Source of the DNA: Pseudomonadota bacterium
GTDB lineage: Bacteria; Pseudomonadota; Gammaproteobacteria; Burkholderiales; Burkholderiaceae
Length of the DNA stretch: 32,563 nucleotides
Assembly: GCA_029777935.1 (NCBI GenBank)
Contig: JAKORH010000031.1
Coordinates: 1 to 32,563 of the forward strand
Direction of reading: 5' to 3'
Shown here one piece after another: positions 1 through 8,109 of this stretch (position 1 is its first letter; every line of letters begins with the position of its first letter). Below the pieces are notes generated by a model. The model was not told where the DNA came from, made no database searches, and worked only from the letters and a program-made list of their open reading frames with translations. The translations under genes were made by a program, and so were the position numbers.

Positions 1-378
1 ATCACGTCGAACAACGAGAAGGAACTGCCCGACGCGTTCCTGCGCCGCTGCTTCTTCCACTACATCAGGTTCCCGGACAAGGACACGATGCAGGCGATCG
101 TCGACGTGCACTTTCCGCGGCTGCGCAAGGAACTGCTGAAGAACGCGATGGACGTGTTCTTCGGCATCCGCGAACTGCCGGGGCTGAAGAAGAAGCCGTC
201 CACCTCGGAGCTGCTCGACTGGCTGAAGCTGCTGGTGGCGGAGCAGATTGCGCCGGAGGCGCTGCGGGCGAAGGACGACAAGCTGTTCGTGCCGCCGCTG
301 GCGGGCGCGCTGCTGAAGAACGAGCAGGATATGCACCTGTTCGAGCGGCTCGTCTTCATGGCCCGGCACAACCGGTAG
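1..378 (+). CDS. MoxR-type AAA+ ATPase, C-terminal part (5' end outside window)
   Basis: This is the last 125 codons of an AAA+ ATPase of the MoxR/RavA type. The visible part opens with the sensor-1 stretch TSNNEKELPDAFLRRC, which contains the arginine pair expected at the arginine finger. The helical lid domain follows (FPDKDTMQAIVDVHFPRL onward), and the protein ends MARHNR. Walker A and B lie upstream of the window. MoxR ATPases work as chaperone-like partners of VWA-domain proteins, often in maturation of metal-dependent enzyme complexes. A VWA/CoxE-like gene lies downstream on the same strand (1176-2348), which fits that pairing, with one acetyltransferase gene between them. The substrate of this pair cannot be told from the sequence. 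Confidence 0.85.
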   Translation: MTSNNEKELPDAFLRRCFFHYIRFPDKDTMQAIVDVHFPRLRKELLKNAMDVFFGIRELPGLKKKPSTSELLDWLKLLVAEQIAPEALRAKDDKLFVPPLAGALLKNEQDMHLFERLVFMARHNR

Positions 379-501
379 GTTGCGGACGGGGCCGAGGTCT
401 CGCGATGAGATGCGATCCTGGCCGCCGCAACCTGCTCTCGCGTTCGACACGGACGGCGCGACGCTGCGCTCGCGTCGCCGGTCAGCGCTCGGACCTTCGT
501 C

Positions 502-521
502 GTCCCGGCGAAGGCCGGGAC
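502..521. repeat. Short GC-rich intergenic hairpin (GTCCCGGC-gaag-GCCGGGAC)
   Basis: A perfect 8-bp stem with a GAAG loop lies in the 163-base gap between the ATPase and the acetyltransferase. It belongs to the same family as the hairpins at 2355-2424, 28708-28825 and 32331-32356, all built on a GTC-CCCGGC arm. It could weakly terminate transcription, but no T-run follows. The rest of the gap (379-541) shows no other feature I can support. Confidence 0.7.
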
Positions 522-541
522 CCAATTTCCCCGTCGCTGAC

Positions 542-1168
542 ATGAAGACACCGCAACCGATCACGCTCGAAGGCCATGGCGTACGCCTGGAGCCGCTGGC
601 GCGCGAGCATCACGACGGCCTGGCCGCGGCGGCGGCCGACGGCGAACTGTGGAAGCTGTGGTTCACGTCGGTGCCGGCGCCCGAGGAAACGCACGCGTAC
701 ATCTCGGCTGCGCTCGCGGGACAGGAGGCAGGTCACATGCTGCCGTGGGCCGTGCGCGATCTGGCGACCGGAACGATCGTGGGCAGCACGCGCTACCACG
801 ACATCGTGCCGCCGATCGATCGCGTCGAGATCGGCTACACATGGTACGCGCGCCGCTGCCAGAAGACGCACGTGAACACGACCTGCAAGCTGCTGCTGAT
901 GACGCACGCGTTCGAGGCGCTCGGCAGCCGGGTGGTGGGCTTTCGAACCGACAACTTCAACTTCGCGTCGCAGTCGGCGATTGCGGCGCTCGGCGCGAAG
1001 AAGGACGGCGTGCTGCGCCACCACCAGGCGCGGCGCGACGGCACCGTGCGCGATACCGTGCTGTTCAGCATCCTGGCGTCCGAGTGGCCGGACGTGAAGC
1101 GGCATCTCGAACTGCGGCTGGCCCGAAACTCCCTTCGCCCGCATCAGCGGGAGAGGGGTCGGGCGTGA
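542..1168 (+). CDS. GNAT family N-acetyltransferase (RimJ/RimL-like)
   Basis: This 208-residue protein fits the GNAT fold of the RimJ/RimL type, which transfers acetyl from acetyl-CoA to an amine. The signs are an N-terminal strand (ITLEGHGVRLEPL), a central IVGSTRYHDI strand and EIGYTWYARRCQKTHVNTTCKLLL, where the acetyl-CoA pyrophosphate loop lies. A late stretch, VVGFRTDNFNFASQSAIAALGA, is typical of these enzymes. The reading frame is open far upstream, but the ATG at 542 starts the recognisable family sequence. The last 13 or so residues (from about 1129) are read from a hairpin repeat, so the natural C-terminus probably ended near HLELRLAR. The gene splits an ATPase/VWA pair and looks like an insertion. 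Its substrate is unknown. Confidence 0.85.
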   Translation: MKTPQPITLEGHGVRLEPLAREHHDGLAAAAADGELWKLWFTSVPAPEETHAYISAALAGQEAGHMLPWAVRDLATGTIVGSTRYHDIVPPIDRVEIGYTWYARRCQKTHVNTTCKLLLMTHAFEALGSRVVGFRTDNFNFASQSAIAALGAKKDGVLRHHQARRDGTVRDTVLFSILASEWPDVKRHLELRLARNSLRPHQRERGRA

Positions 1169-1172
1169 GGGA
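1129..1172. repeat. GC-rich hairpin repeat overlapping the GNAT 3' end
   Basis: This half-element has the hairpin CCCGC-atca-GCGGG and ends GTGAGGGA. Positions 1131-1158 match the reverse complement of 8115-8142 at 27 of 28 bases, so the two are copies of one repeat. It encodes the last residues of the upstream acetyltransferase. Its GTGAGGGA end supplies the Shine-Dalgarno (GAGG, 1167-1170) five bases before the ATG at 1176. Confidence 0.8.
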
Positions 1173-1175
1173 AGG

Positions 1176-2348
1176 ATGCTGATCAACTTCTTCTACCATC
1201 TGCGCGCGGCGAAGCTGCCGGTGTCGATCAACGAGCTGCTGACGCTGCTCGAAGCGCTGAAGAAGCAGGTGATCCGGCCGTCGATCGACGACTTCTACTT
1301 CCTGTCGCGCGCCACCCTGGTCAAAGACGAGGCGCAGTTCGACAAGTTCGATCGCGCGTTCGGCGAGTTCTTCAATGGCGTGCGCACCACGCTCGGTTTC
1401 ACCAAGGAAATCCCGGACGAGTGGTTCCGGCAGCTTCTCGAGCGCGACTTCTCGCCCGAGGAGATCGCCGGGCTGGAGAAGCTCGGCTTCGACAAGCTGA
1501 TGGAGGAATTCCGCAAGCGGCTCGAGGAGCAGGACGGGGCGCACCACGGCGGCAACAAGTGGATCGGCAGCGGCGGCACGTCGCCGTTCGGCCATGGCGG
1601 CGCGCATCCGGAGGGCATCCGCATCGGCGGGCCGAGCAAGGGTGGCCGCTCGGCAGTCAAGGTGTGGGAGGCGCGCGCGTACCGCGACTACGACGACGAG
1701 GTCGAGATCGGCACGCGCAACATCAAGGTCGCGCTGCGGCGGCTGCGCCGCTTCGCGCGCGAGGGCGCGGATCTGGAGCTCGATCTGCCGGACACGATCC
1801 TGTCGACCGCGCGCAACGCCGGCTGGCTCGACATCAGGATGGTGCCGGAGCGGCACAACACGGTGAAGGTGCTGATGCTGCTCGACGTCGGCGGCACGAT
1901 GGACGAGCACATCAAGCGCGTCGAGGAGCTGTTCTCCGCGGCCAAGGCCGAGTTCAAGCACCTGGAGTTCTACTATTTCCACAACTGCGTCTACGAGTAC
2001 GTGTGGCGCAACAACCGGCGCCGCTTCGCGGAGAAGTTCGACACCTGGGACGTGCTACGCAAGTACAACCCGGACTACAAGCTGATCCTCGTCGGCGACG
2101 CGACGATGAGCCCGTACGAGATCCTGCAGCCGGGCGGCTCGGTCGAGCACAACAATGCCGAGGCGGGCGCGGTCTGGCTGCAGCGCTTCACGCACCACTT
2201 CCCGAAGCACATCTGGATCAACCCCGAGCCGGAAGGCCTGTGGCAGTACCGGCAGTCGATCGCCGTGATCAGCCAGATCGTGACGGGGAGGATGTTTCCG
2301 CTGACGCTCGAAGGGCTGACGCGGGCGATGCGGCAACTGAGCAAGTAG
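1176..2348 (+). CDS. VWA domain-containing protein, CoxE-like
   Basis: This 390-residue protein is of the VWA/CoxE type that pairs with MoxR ATPases. The N-terminal half (LINFFYHLRAAKLPVSINEL onward) is the helical CoxE-like region. A glycine-rich linker follows near residues 120-150, and the VWA domain fills the C-terminal part. The metal-site motif reads LLDVGGTMDEH at about 234, so the classical DxSxS is DxGGT with Gly at the first Ser position; LVGDATMSPYE at about 307 supplies a later acidic site. I recall this variant from the DVGG subgroup, so it need not mean loss of function. A Shine-Dalgarno from the preceding repeat supports the 1176 ATG. The partner is presumably the ATPase ending at 378. 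Confidence 0.88.
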   Translation: MLINFFYHLRAAKLPVSINELLTLLEALKKQVIRPSIDDFYFLSRATLVKDEAQFDKFDRAFGEFFNGVRTTLGFTKEIPDEWFRQLLERDFSPEEIAGLEKLGFDKLMEEFRKRLEEQDGAHHGGNKWIGSGGTSPFGHGGAHPEGIRIGGPSKGGRSAVKVWEARAYRDYDDEVEIGTRNIKVALRRLRRFAREGADLELDLPDTILSTARNAGWLDIRMVPERHNTVKVLMLLDVGGTMDEHIKRVEELFSAAKAEFKHLEFYYFHNCVYEYVWRNNRRRFAEKFDTWDVLRKYNPDYKLILVGDATMSPYEILQPGGSVEHNNAEAGAVWLQRFTHHFPKHIWINPEPEGLWQYRQSIAVISQIVTGRMFPLTLEGLTRAMRQLSK

Positions 2349-2354
2349 GGGCTT

Positions 2355-2424
2355 GTCGCCCCGGCGTAGGCCAGGGCCCAGGTTTCAGCGCCGGAAATCA
2401 GGCCCCGGCCTGCGCCGGGGTGAC
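2355..2424. repeat. Palindromic GC-rich intergenic element, between convergent genes
   Basis: The 70-bp unit has near-perfect inverted arms beginning GTCGCCCCGGCG and ending CGCCGGGGTGAC, around a core with TTTCAGCGCCGGAAA. The same arms and a related core recur at 28708-28825. It lies between the stops of convergent genes (2348 and 2436) and may serve as a bidirectional terminator. Confidence 0.75.
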
Positions 2425-2435
2425 GGCGGCGCCCG

Positions 2436-4232
2436 CTACATCTCGAACGGCGGCGCTGCGCGCAGCACTTCCTCGACCGTCGTCACGCCCTGCGCGATCT
2501 TCTGCGCGCCCGACAGCCGCAACGAACGCAAGCCGTCGCGCGCCGCCTGCCGGCGCAGTTCGCTGATGCCCGCGCCGCGCGCGACCAGCGCCCGCAACTC
2601 GTCGCTGACGACCAGCAGTTCGATCAGGCCGGAGCGCCCGAGATAGCCGGTGCGCCGGCATTCGAGGCAACCCACCGGCTGGTACACCTGCTTCGGCAGC
2701 GACGAGCGCCACGGCGCCACCAGTTCCTTCCACAGCGCTTCGGTCACCGGCTCGCCCGGCGCCTTGCAGTGCGGGCACAGCGTCCGCACCAGTCGCTGCG
2801 CCAGCACGCCGATCACGGTCGCGTTCACCAGATACGCCGGCACACCGAGTTCGAGCAGGCGCGCGATCGAACTGGCCGCATCGTTGGTGTGCAGCGTGCT
2901 GAACACGAGGTGGCCCGTGAGCGCTGCGTTGACCGCCATGTCGGCGGTTTCCTTGTCGCGCACTTCGCCGACCATGATGATGTCCGGATCCTGCCGCATC
3001 AGCGCGCGCAGCCCCTCGGCGAAGGTGAGGTCGATGCCCGGCTGCACCTGCATCTGGTTCAGGCTGCCGTCGACCATCTCGATCGGGTCCTCGACCGTGC
3101 TGACGTTGACCTCGTCGGTCGCGAGCTGCTTCAGCGTCGAATACAGCGTGGTGGTCTTGCCGGAGCCGGTCGGCCCGGTCACCAGCACGATGCCGGCCGG
3201 GCGGTGGATCAGCGCTTCCCACAGCTTCTCCTCCTGGTCGGAGAAGCCGAGCTCGGCGTAGCTGCGCACGACCACGTCGGGATCGAAGATCCGCAGCACC
3301 AGTTTCTCGCCGAACGCGGTGGGCAAGGTCGACAGCCGGATCTCGACTTCGCGCCCGGCGCTCGCGCCCGACGCCACGCGGGTCTTGATGCGGCCGTCGA
3401 GCGGACGGCGGCGCTCGACCACGTCCATGCGGCCGAGCAGTTTGATGCGGCTGACCATCGCGTGCATCACGGCCGGCGGCACCTGGTAGACCTGGTGCAG
3501 CACGCCGTCGATGCGGAAACGCACCACGCCCTGCTCGCGCCGCGGTTCGAGGTGGATGTCGCTGGCACGCTGGTCGAACGCGTACTGCAGCAGCCAGTCG
3601 ACGATCGTGACGATGTGCGCGTTCTCGGCGTCGACCTTGCCGCCGAGCTCGACCAGTTGCTCGAAGTTGCTGACGAGGTTCGTCGTGCTCGCCCTGTTGG
3701 CGCCCTTGACCGACTGCGCGAGCTTGTAGAACTCGGTCGTGTAGCGCGCGATGTCGAGCGGGTTGGCGACCACGCGCCGGATCGAACGCTTGGAGATCTG
3801 CTCGATCTCCCGCAGCCAGCCGTCGAGGAACGGCTCGCAGGTCGCGACCGTCACCTCGGTCGCGGTCACCGCGACCGGCAGGATCGAATACGTGGTCGCG
3901 TACGCACTGGACATCACCTCGACCACGCGCGTGAAGTCGACGCGCAGCGGATCGATGTGCTGGTACGGCAGGCGGCTGCGGTCGGCCAGCCATTGCGTCA
4001 GCCGCTCGAGGTCGAGCAGCGCGCGCGCCGGCGCGGGGCCGCGCAGGTTCATTTCCGCCAGCAGCGCGACCGGATGGATCTGGGTCTGCCGCGTTCCGAC
4101 CGACAGCACGCGTTCGGCGTCGGCCGGCTGCATCAGGCCGTCCGCAACCAGCCCCTTCACCACGTAGGGCAGCGACAGCCGCCCGCTCGGCACCGCCTCG
4201 TCCGCGACGGGCAGGCGTTCGATGGCGCTCAT
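2436..4232 (-). CDS. GspE/PilB-type secretion or pilus assembly ATPase
   Basis: This 598-residue protein is a hexameric traffic ATPase of the GspE/PilB family, which powers type II secretion or type IV pilus extension from the inner-membrane face. An N-terminal MshEN/T2SSE-N-like domain fills about residues 15-150. Then come ASDIHLEP (about 223-230), Walker A GPTGSGKTT (353-361), Walker B DPDIIMVGEVRD (about 414-424) and a four-cysteine zinc site (CPHC at 485-488, CLEC at 521-524) followed by the typical RRTGYLGRSGL. No pilin, secretin or GspF gene is nearby, so it is an orphan here. I chose the ATG at 4232; a TTG at 4271 would add 13 residues, overlap the upstream stop and has GAGGAA before it. 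It follows the DUF1631 gene by 28 bases and is probably cotranscribed. Confidence 0.88.
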   Translation of the reverse strand: MSAIERLPVADEAVPSGRLSLPYVVKGLVADGLMQPADAERVLSVGTRQTQIHPVALLAEMNLRGPAPARALLDLERLTQWLADRSRLPYQHIDPLRVDFTRVVEVMSSAYATTYSILPVAVTATEVTVATCEPFLDGWLREIEQISKRSIRRVVANPLDIARYTTEFYKLAQSVKGANRASTTNLVSNFEQLVELGGKVDAENAHIVTIVDWLLQYAFDQRASDIHLEPRREQGVVRFRIDGVLHQVYQVPPAVMHAMVSRIKLLGRMDVVERRRPLDGRIKTRVASGASAGREVEIRLSTLPTAFGEKLVLRIFDPDVVVRSYAELGFSDQEEKLWEALIHRPAGIVLVTGPTGSGKTTTLYSTLKQLATDEVNVSTVEDPIEMVDGSLNQMQVQPGIDLTFAEGLRALMRQDPDIIMVGEVRDKETADMAVNAALTGHLVFSTLHTNDAASSIARLLELGVPAYLVNATVIGVLAQRLVRTLCPHCKAPGEPVTEALWKELVAPWRSSLPKQVYQPVGCLECRRTGYLGRSGLIELLVVSDELRALVARGAGISELRRQAARDGLRSLRLSGAQKIAQGVTTVEEVLRAAPPFEM

Positions 4233-4260
4233 CGGCGGCGGCGACGGCGCGCCATGCCCG

Positions 4261-6690
4261 CTACGCGCCAAAGCGCGAAGTCAGTTCCTCGGCGCGCTTG
4301 GGCATCTTCTCGAACTCCGCCACCACGCCGTCGACCGCGCGCTTCATCAGCGGCTCGTGCTCGAGCGGATTCAGAAAACCGCGCTTCAGGTACGACTTCA
4401 GCACGTCGGGCGCCAGCACGCGCGCCTGCTGCTCCTTGTCGCAGCTGAACATGAACAGCGTCCGCAGCGGGCTGATCCAGCGCAGCCGCGCGCGGATGAA
4501 TTCGGTGCCGTTCCACAGATCGAACCAGGTGCCGCGCTGCCAGATCGCGATCTGCTCGTCCAGCCTCGCTTCCTCGTCACGGTCGATCGGACCGATGTCG
4601 GTCGGCGCGACCGGGATCATCACCTGTGCGTCGTGCTTCTCCGCCGCGCGCAGCAGCGCGCCCTCCGACACCTTGATGCCGCCGGCGACGGTCGTGATAG
4701 GGAACGTGCCGGTGATGCGCATGTCGTCGATGCGCGATCGCAGTTCGGTGGCTACCAGCGACGACTTGATGTAGGTCGCCTGGTCCACCGGCCGCACCGC
4801 CATCGCGTGCGACTGCATCAGCTGCTGGAAGAACTGGTTCTGCTCGTGCTCCGGCACCCGGATCGAACCGAGGCCGTCGCGCAGCACGCGCATCATCGGC
4901 GGAATCAGCGCCACCAGGCGCTTGCGCTCGTCGGCCGACACCTTCGGCTGCACGCTCCACACCAGGTCGTGGATCACCTGGCGGAACGCCTTCGAGTAGC
5001 CCGGCGTCTCGTCGTCGCGCATGATCGCGCTGACCAGCGCCTGCACCCACGGTCCGACCAGGAAGTCGCGCAGGTACGGCTCCAGCTCGACCCGCTCGAA
5101 AGCCCTGCGCACCTGGATCGTGGTGTTGATCACCAGGATCTCGCGCTTCTCCGCCTCCTCCAGCGCACGCTTGGCGCGCGCGACCGGATCGTTTTCGCGC
5201 GTCGAGGTCTCGCCGACGAAGAGATCGAATTCACCCAGCAGCCGCTCGAAGATGCCGGTGTCCTTGTCGAACGACTCCAGCACCGTGCGCACCACGCGCT
5301 CGACCTCGGCGCGGTACTTGTCGTTCTCGTCGCCGTAAGGCTCCCAGCCGATCGAGGTGCTGGCGACGCGGTCGATCAGCCGCCGCGCCGGGTGCGCGCC
5401 GGACGCGAAGAAGTCGGCGTCCATCAGCGCGATCTTCAGCACCGGGAACTGCAGCCGCGAGATCATGGCCTTGATCTCGACCGGCACCTGCTTGTCCTGC
5501 AGCACGTGGTCGAACAACATGCCGACGATCTCGATCGTCAGCTTGTCGACAGTGCGGCTCGCCTTGTCGATCAGGTGCGGGCGCCACGCGCCGGCCTCGC
5601 CTTCCAGGGTCGAGATCGTCGCGCCCGACAGTCCCTGCAGCCCGAGCTGCTGCATTTCCTGCACCGCCTGCAGCAACTGCGGCGGCGCCACTCCGAGCGA
5701 CTGCAGCCCGCGCGGCACCGGCTCGCCGCGCACGTTCGCCTGCAGCCGTGTCATCAGGTTGCCGAGCGCGGCGGCGGCGTTCATCGGCATCTGCACCGAG
5801 ACCGTCGATCCTGCTCCCGCGGGCACAGCGGCCCCCGGCGCACCGCCCGGCACCTGCGGCACCGGGCCGATCGTGTTCGGCGCGATCGGCAGGCCGAACG
5901 CCTCCTGCGCGAACGGTGTCGGCTGCGACGCGCCGGCCTTCGGCGCGAGTCCGCCGGCGACGGTGTTCTTGAACCCGGTGGCCTGGCGCGTCGCGAGTTC
6001 GCGCCGGACTGTCTTCACGTCGAGGCCACGCGAGCGCATGTGTTCGAGCACCGCGCGATACGTGCGCGCCAGCTCCTGCGCGAACGGCGCCTCGAAGGTA
6101 TCGACCAGCGGCTCCAGCGCCGCCGACTCCAGCCCCAATTCGCTCGCCGCCCCCGCCAGCGCGTGCACGAACAGCTCGGGCGCGAACGGGTCGTTGCCCG
6201 TGCGCAGCGACTCGCGCCCGGTGAGGAAGCTCACCACGACGTCCAGATCGCGCAGGATGTCCTCGAAATGACCGCGCAGGCGTCCCGCGATCCGGTTCAC
6301 GGCCGGATTCGATACCCAGTCGTCGGACTCGACCAGCGTCAGCTCGTCAGCCGAAATCTCCTGTGCCTTCTTGTTCGCGCGCGGCCGCACCATCAGTCGG
6401 TTGGCCATGTCGTCCTGCCTGCGGCGCAGGTTGCGTGCGAACAGATCGCGCAGCTCGACGCCCCTGCCGAACAGCAGCCGCCGCACATAAGGCGCAGTCG
6501 TGTCGGCATCGCTGCGGCTGACCAGCGCATCCGCGGCCGGCCGGCACATCGACGAGAACTCCGCATCGATCATGCCGGCGGCAAGTTCCAGTCCGTCCCT
6601 GAGCAGCTTTTCCGCTTCGTGCGATGAAAGCTTCGGCAGCGGCGCGGTGCCGGCCGCAGCCGTCGCCGGTGCAGAGGATCGGGGCTCCAT
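4261..6690 (-). CDS. DUF1631 family protein
   Basis: This 809-residue cytoplasmic protein has no signal peptide or membrane segments. I recognise it as DUF1631, a large family of beta- and gammaproteobacteria without a firm function, sometimes mislabelled thymidine phosphorylase. It is helical over most of its length, with a low-complexity Ala/Pro/Gly linker (about 260-300). The C-terminal segment (GTWFDLWNGTEFIRARLRW, then LFMFSCDKEQQARVL) reads like a small beta-barrel resembling PilZ-type domains; that likeness is my inference. The ATG at 6690 is chosen over a GTG at 6720, although neither has a strong ribosome site. The orphan GspE-like ATPase follows 28 bases downstream, which suggests a role linked to surface motility or secretion, possibly under c-di-GMP. 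Confidence 0.8.
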   Translation of the reverse strand: MEPRSSAPATAAAGTAPLPKLSSHEAEKLLRDGLELAAGMIDAEFSSMCRPAADALVSRSDADTTAPYVRRLLFGRGVELRDLFARNLRRRQDDMANRLMVRPRANKKAQEISADELTLVESDDWVSNPAVNRIAGRLRGHFEDILRDLDVVVSFLTGRESLRTGNDPFAPELFVHALAGAASELGLESAALEPLVDTFEAPFAQELARTYRAVLEHMRSRGLDVKTVRRELATRQATGFKNTVAGGLAPKAGASQPTPFAQEAFGLPIAPNTIGPVPQVPGGAPGAAVPAGAGSTVSVQMPMNAAAALGNLMTRLQANVRGEPVPRGLQSLGVAPPQLLQAVQEMQQLGLQGLSGATISTLEGEAGAWRPHLIDKASRTVDKLTIEIVGMLFDHVLQDKQVPVEIKAMISRLQFPVLKIALMDADFFASGAHPARRLIDRVASTSIGWEPYGDENDKYRAEVERVVRTVLESFDKDTGIFERLLGEFDLFVGETSTRENDPVARAKRALEEAEKREILVINTTIQVRRAFERVELEPYLRDFLVGPWVQALVSAIMRDDETPGYSKAFRQVIHDLVWSVQPKVSADERKRLVALIPPMMRVLRDGLGSIRVPEHEQNQFFQQLMQSHAMAVRPVDQATYIKSSLVATELRSRIDDMRITGTFPITTVAGGIKVSEGALLRAAEKHDAQVMIPVAPTDIGPIDRDEEARLDEQIAIWQRGTWFDLWNGTEFIRARLRWISPLRTLFMFSCDKEQQARVLAPDVLKSYLKRGFLNPLEHEPLMKRAVDGVVAEFEKMPKRAEELTSRFGA

Positions 6691-6735
6691 GGGATGCCAA
6701 TTATGCGCGAGTGTTGACACTCTCGGCGCGAGCCG

Positions 6736-6763
6736 AGGCTATCGGCCGACCAAGGGGTGTCAA
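6736..6763 (-). promoter_or_regulatory. Candidate sigma-70 promoter for the DUF1631 gene
   Basis: On the minus strand a perfect TTGACA (6758-6763) is separated by 16 bases from TAGCCT (6736-6741), placing the start of transcription near 6729. A hairpin with a 6-bp stem and GCGA loop (6722-6737) overlaps the -10 region and the start of the leader. The -10 matches only three of six bases, so this is a moderate candidate. Confidence 0.45.
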
Positions 6764-6829
6764 GCACGCGATTTTGCATCAGCCGGTTGGATAGGCAGTG
6801 GCTGGCCGGCTCGGGCAGACCGGCGGCCG

Positions 6830-7609
6830 TCAGAGCGCGAATTTCCCCCCGAAGTCGTTGCCCGACTTGATGCCGGAAACCCAGCGCCGCGCCGGCCACC
6901 GGAGCCGGCGCTCGAGGTCGGCGGCGCGATCGTACATCTGCGCGAATGGCAGCGCCGGCATCGCGCCGGTGAAGGCGAGCACGATGCGGTTGCCCGCCTC
7001 GGCCTCGGGCAGCACGATCGTGCGGTCGTCGAACGCGGCGGCGATGCGCTCGAAGCTCGGCTCGAAGCCGCGCCCGAACAGGTTGATCGCGGCCACTCCC
7101 GGCTCGTCCAGCAGCCGGCGGCAGTGCCGATAGAACTCGACGCTGTCGCACACCGGCCCGCGCGCGGCGGCGTCGTACAGATCCACCTGCAGCCAGTCAG
7201 CGCTGGCGCGGCGGCGCGGGTGGGCGACGAACGCCTCGGCGTCCTCGATCGTCACCGCCAGCCGCTCGCTGTCCGGCAACTTGAACCACTGGCGCGCGGC
7301 CGCGACGACCTCTTCGCTGATCTCCACCGCAACGATCTGCGCGTTCGGCAGCGCACGCCAGCAGGCTTTCGCCAGCGCCGCGGCGCCCAGCCCGAGCTGC
7401 ACGATACGGCGCGGTTCGGGCAGGAACAGCAGCAACGCCATCATCTGCTTCTGGTAATCGAGTTCGAGCGCATACGGCCGCGCGATCCGCATAGCGCCCT
7501 GGATCCACTCGGTGCCGAAGTGCAGGTAGCGCACGCCGGCCTGCTCGGAGATCGTCACGCGCGGCGCCGCGGGCGTCGCCCGGCGCGTGGAATGCCGGCT
7601 GCGCGCCAT
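6830..7609 (-). CDS. Spermidine-synthase-like SAM-fold protein
   Basis: This 259-residue protein has the class I methyltransferase fold seen in spermidine synthases. The nucleotide-binding loop is IVQLGLGAAALAK where true synthases have a GGG-type loop, then comes VAVEISEEVVAAARQWF with the ribose-binding acid. WLQVDLYDAAARGPV stands at the place of the catalytic Asp region. The N-terminal part (VRYLHFGTEWIQGAMRIARPYALELDYQKQM) resembles the synthase entry strand. Loop changes and lack of a full N-terminal barrel make real polyamine synthesis doubtful. The start is the ATG at 7609, which shares its A with the preceding stop (TGATG), so translation is probably coupled to the glycosylase gene upstream. 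Confidence 0.75.
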   Translation of the reverse strand: MARSRHSTRRATPAAPRVTISEQAGVRYLHFGTEWIQGAMRIARPYALELDYQKQMMALLLFLPEPRRIVQLGLGAAALAKACWRALPNAQIVAVEISEEVVAAARQWFKLPDSERLAVTIEDAEAFVAHPRRRASADWLQVDLYDAAARGPVCDSVEFYRHCRRLLDEPGVAAINLFGRGFEPSFERIAAAFDDRTIVLPEAEAGNRIVLAFTGAMPALPFAQMYDRAADLERRLRWPARRWVSGIKSGNDFGGKFAL

Positions 7610-8109
7610 CAGTCTGCCAGCGCCGCACGCCACAGCGCGAGCTTCTGCTCGAAGCTGCGCGCCGCGTGCGCGGGGCTGGTCGACGGCGCGATGCAGGTCT
7701 CGAAGCCGGCGGCGGCGAACTCGGGCGCGAATCGACCCGCCGTGCCGCCGTTGAAGACCACGCGCCGCAGTCTCGGCGCCAGGTGCCTGAGCCGGGCAAA
7801 GTCGTTGACGCGATGGCGGCGGATTCTGCTGTCGAGGCTGCCCTCGCGCTCGCAGGCGTCGATCACGTCCCAGATGCCGACGCGGTGTGCCAGCACGCGT
7901 TTCAGCCGCGGTTCGTACGGCAGTTCGGCCAACGGCTCGCCGAGCAAAGAGCCGAGCAGGCGCCAGAACTGGTTGCGCGGGTGCGCGTAATACTGGCCGG
8001 CGGCGAGCGAGGCCGCGCTCGGAAAGCTGCCGAGAATCAGGCAGCGCACGCGCGCGTCGAGGACCGGCGGGAAGCCTTTGAGGCGCTTGCGAGGGCCGCT
8101 TGCTCTCAC
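7609..8109 (-). CDS. DNA-deoxyinosine (hypoxanthine) glycosylase-like, UDG superfamily
   Basis: This 166-residue protein belongs to the uracil-DNA glycosylase superfamily, closest to the family 6 hypoxanthine-DNA glycosylases that remove deaminated bases. Motif 1 is LILGSFPSAASLAAGQYYAH, then PRNQFWRLLGSLLGE, a VGIWDVIDACEREGSLDS stretch and a late VVFNGGTAGR with PSTSPAH as the DNA-binding loop. The frame stays open to 8223, but codons before about 8109 are read from a hairpin repeat and carry no family sequence. The GTG at 8109 has GAGAGGGG a few bases upstream, itself part of the repeat, so I place the start there. The stop overlaps the start of the next gene. Confidence 0.8.
   Translation of the reverse strand: MRASGPRKRLKGFPPVLDARVRCLILGSFPSAASLAAGQYYAHPRNQFWRLLGSLLGEPLAELPYEPRLKRVLAHRVGIWDVIDACEREGSLDSRIRRHRVNDFARLRHLAPRLRRVVFNGGTAGRFAPEFAAAGFETCIAPSTSPAHAARSFEQKLALWRAALAD

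Noticed and set aside
2398..3993. Long minus-strand frame overlapping the GspE-like gene
   Set aside because: Arg/Ala-rich shadow of the true frame, as expected in GC-rich DNA; no family motifs.
4222..6627. 801-codon plus-strand frame opposite the DUF1631 gene
   Set aside because: Composition rich in His, Arg, Gln and Leu typical of an antisense shadow; the minus-strand frame carries the recognisable protein.
6830..7609. True spermidine synthase
   Set aside because: Altered SAM loop and missing N-terminal barrel; only a fold-level assignment is supported.
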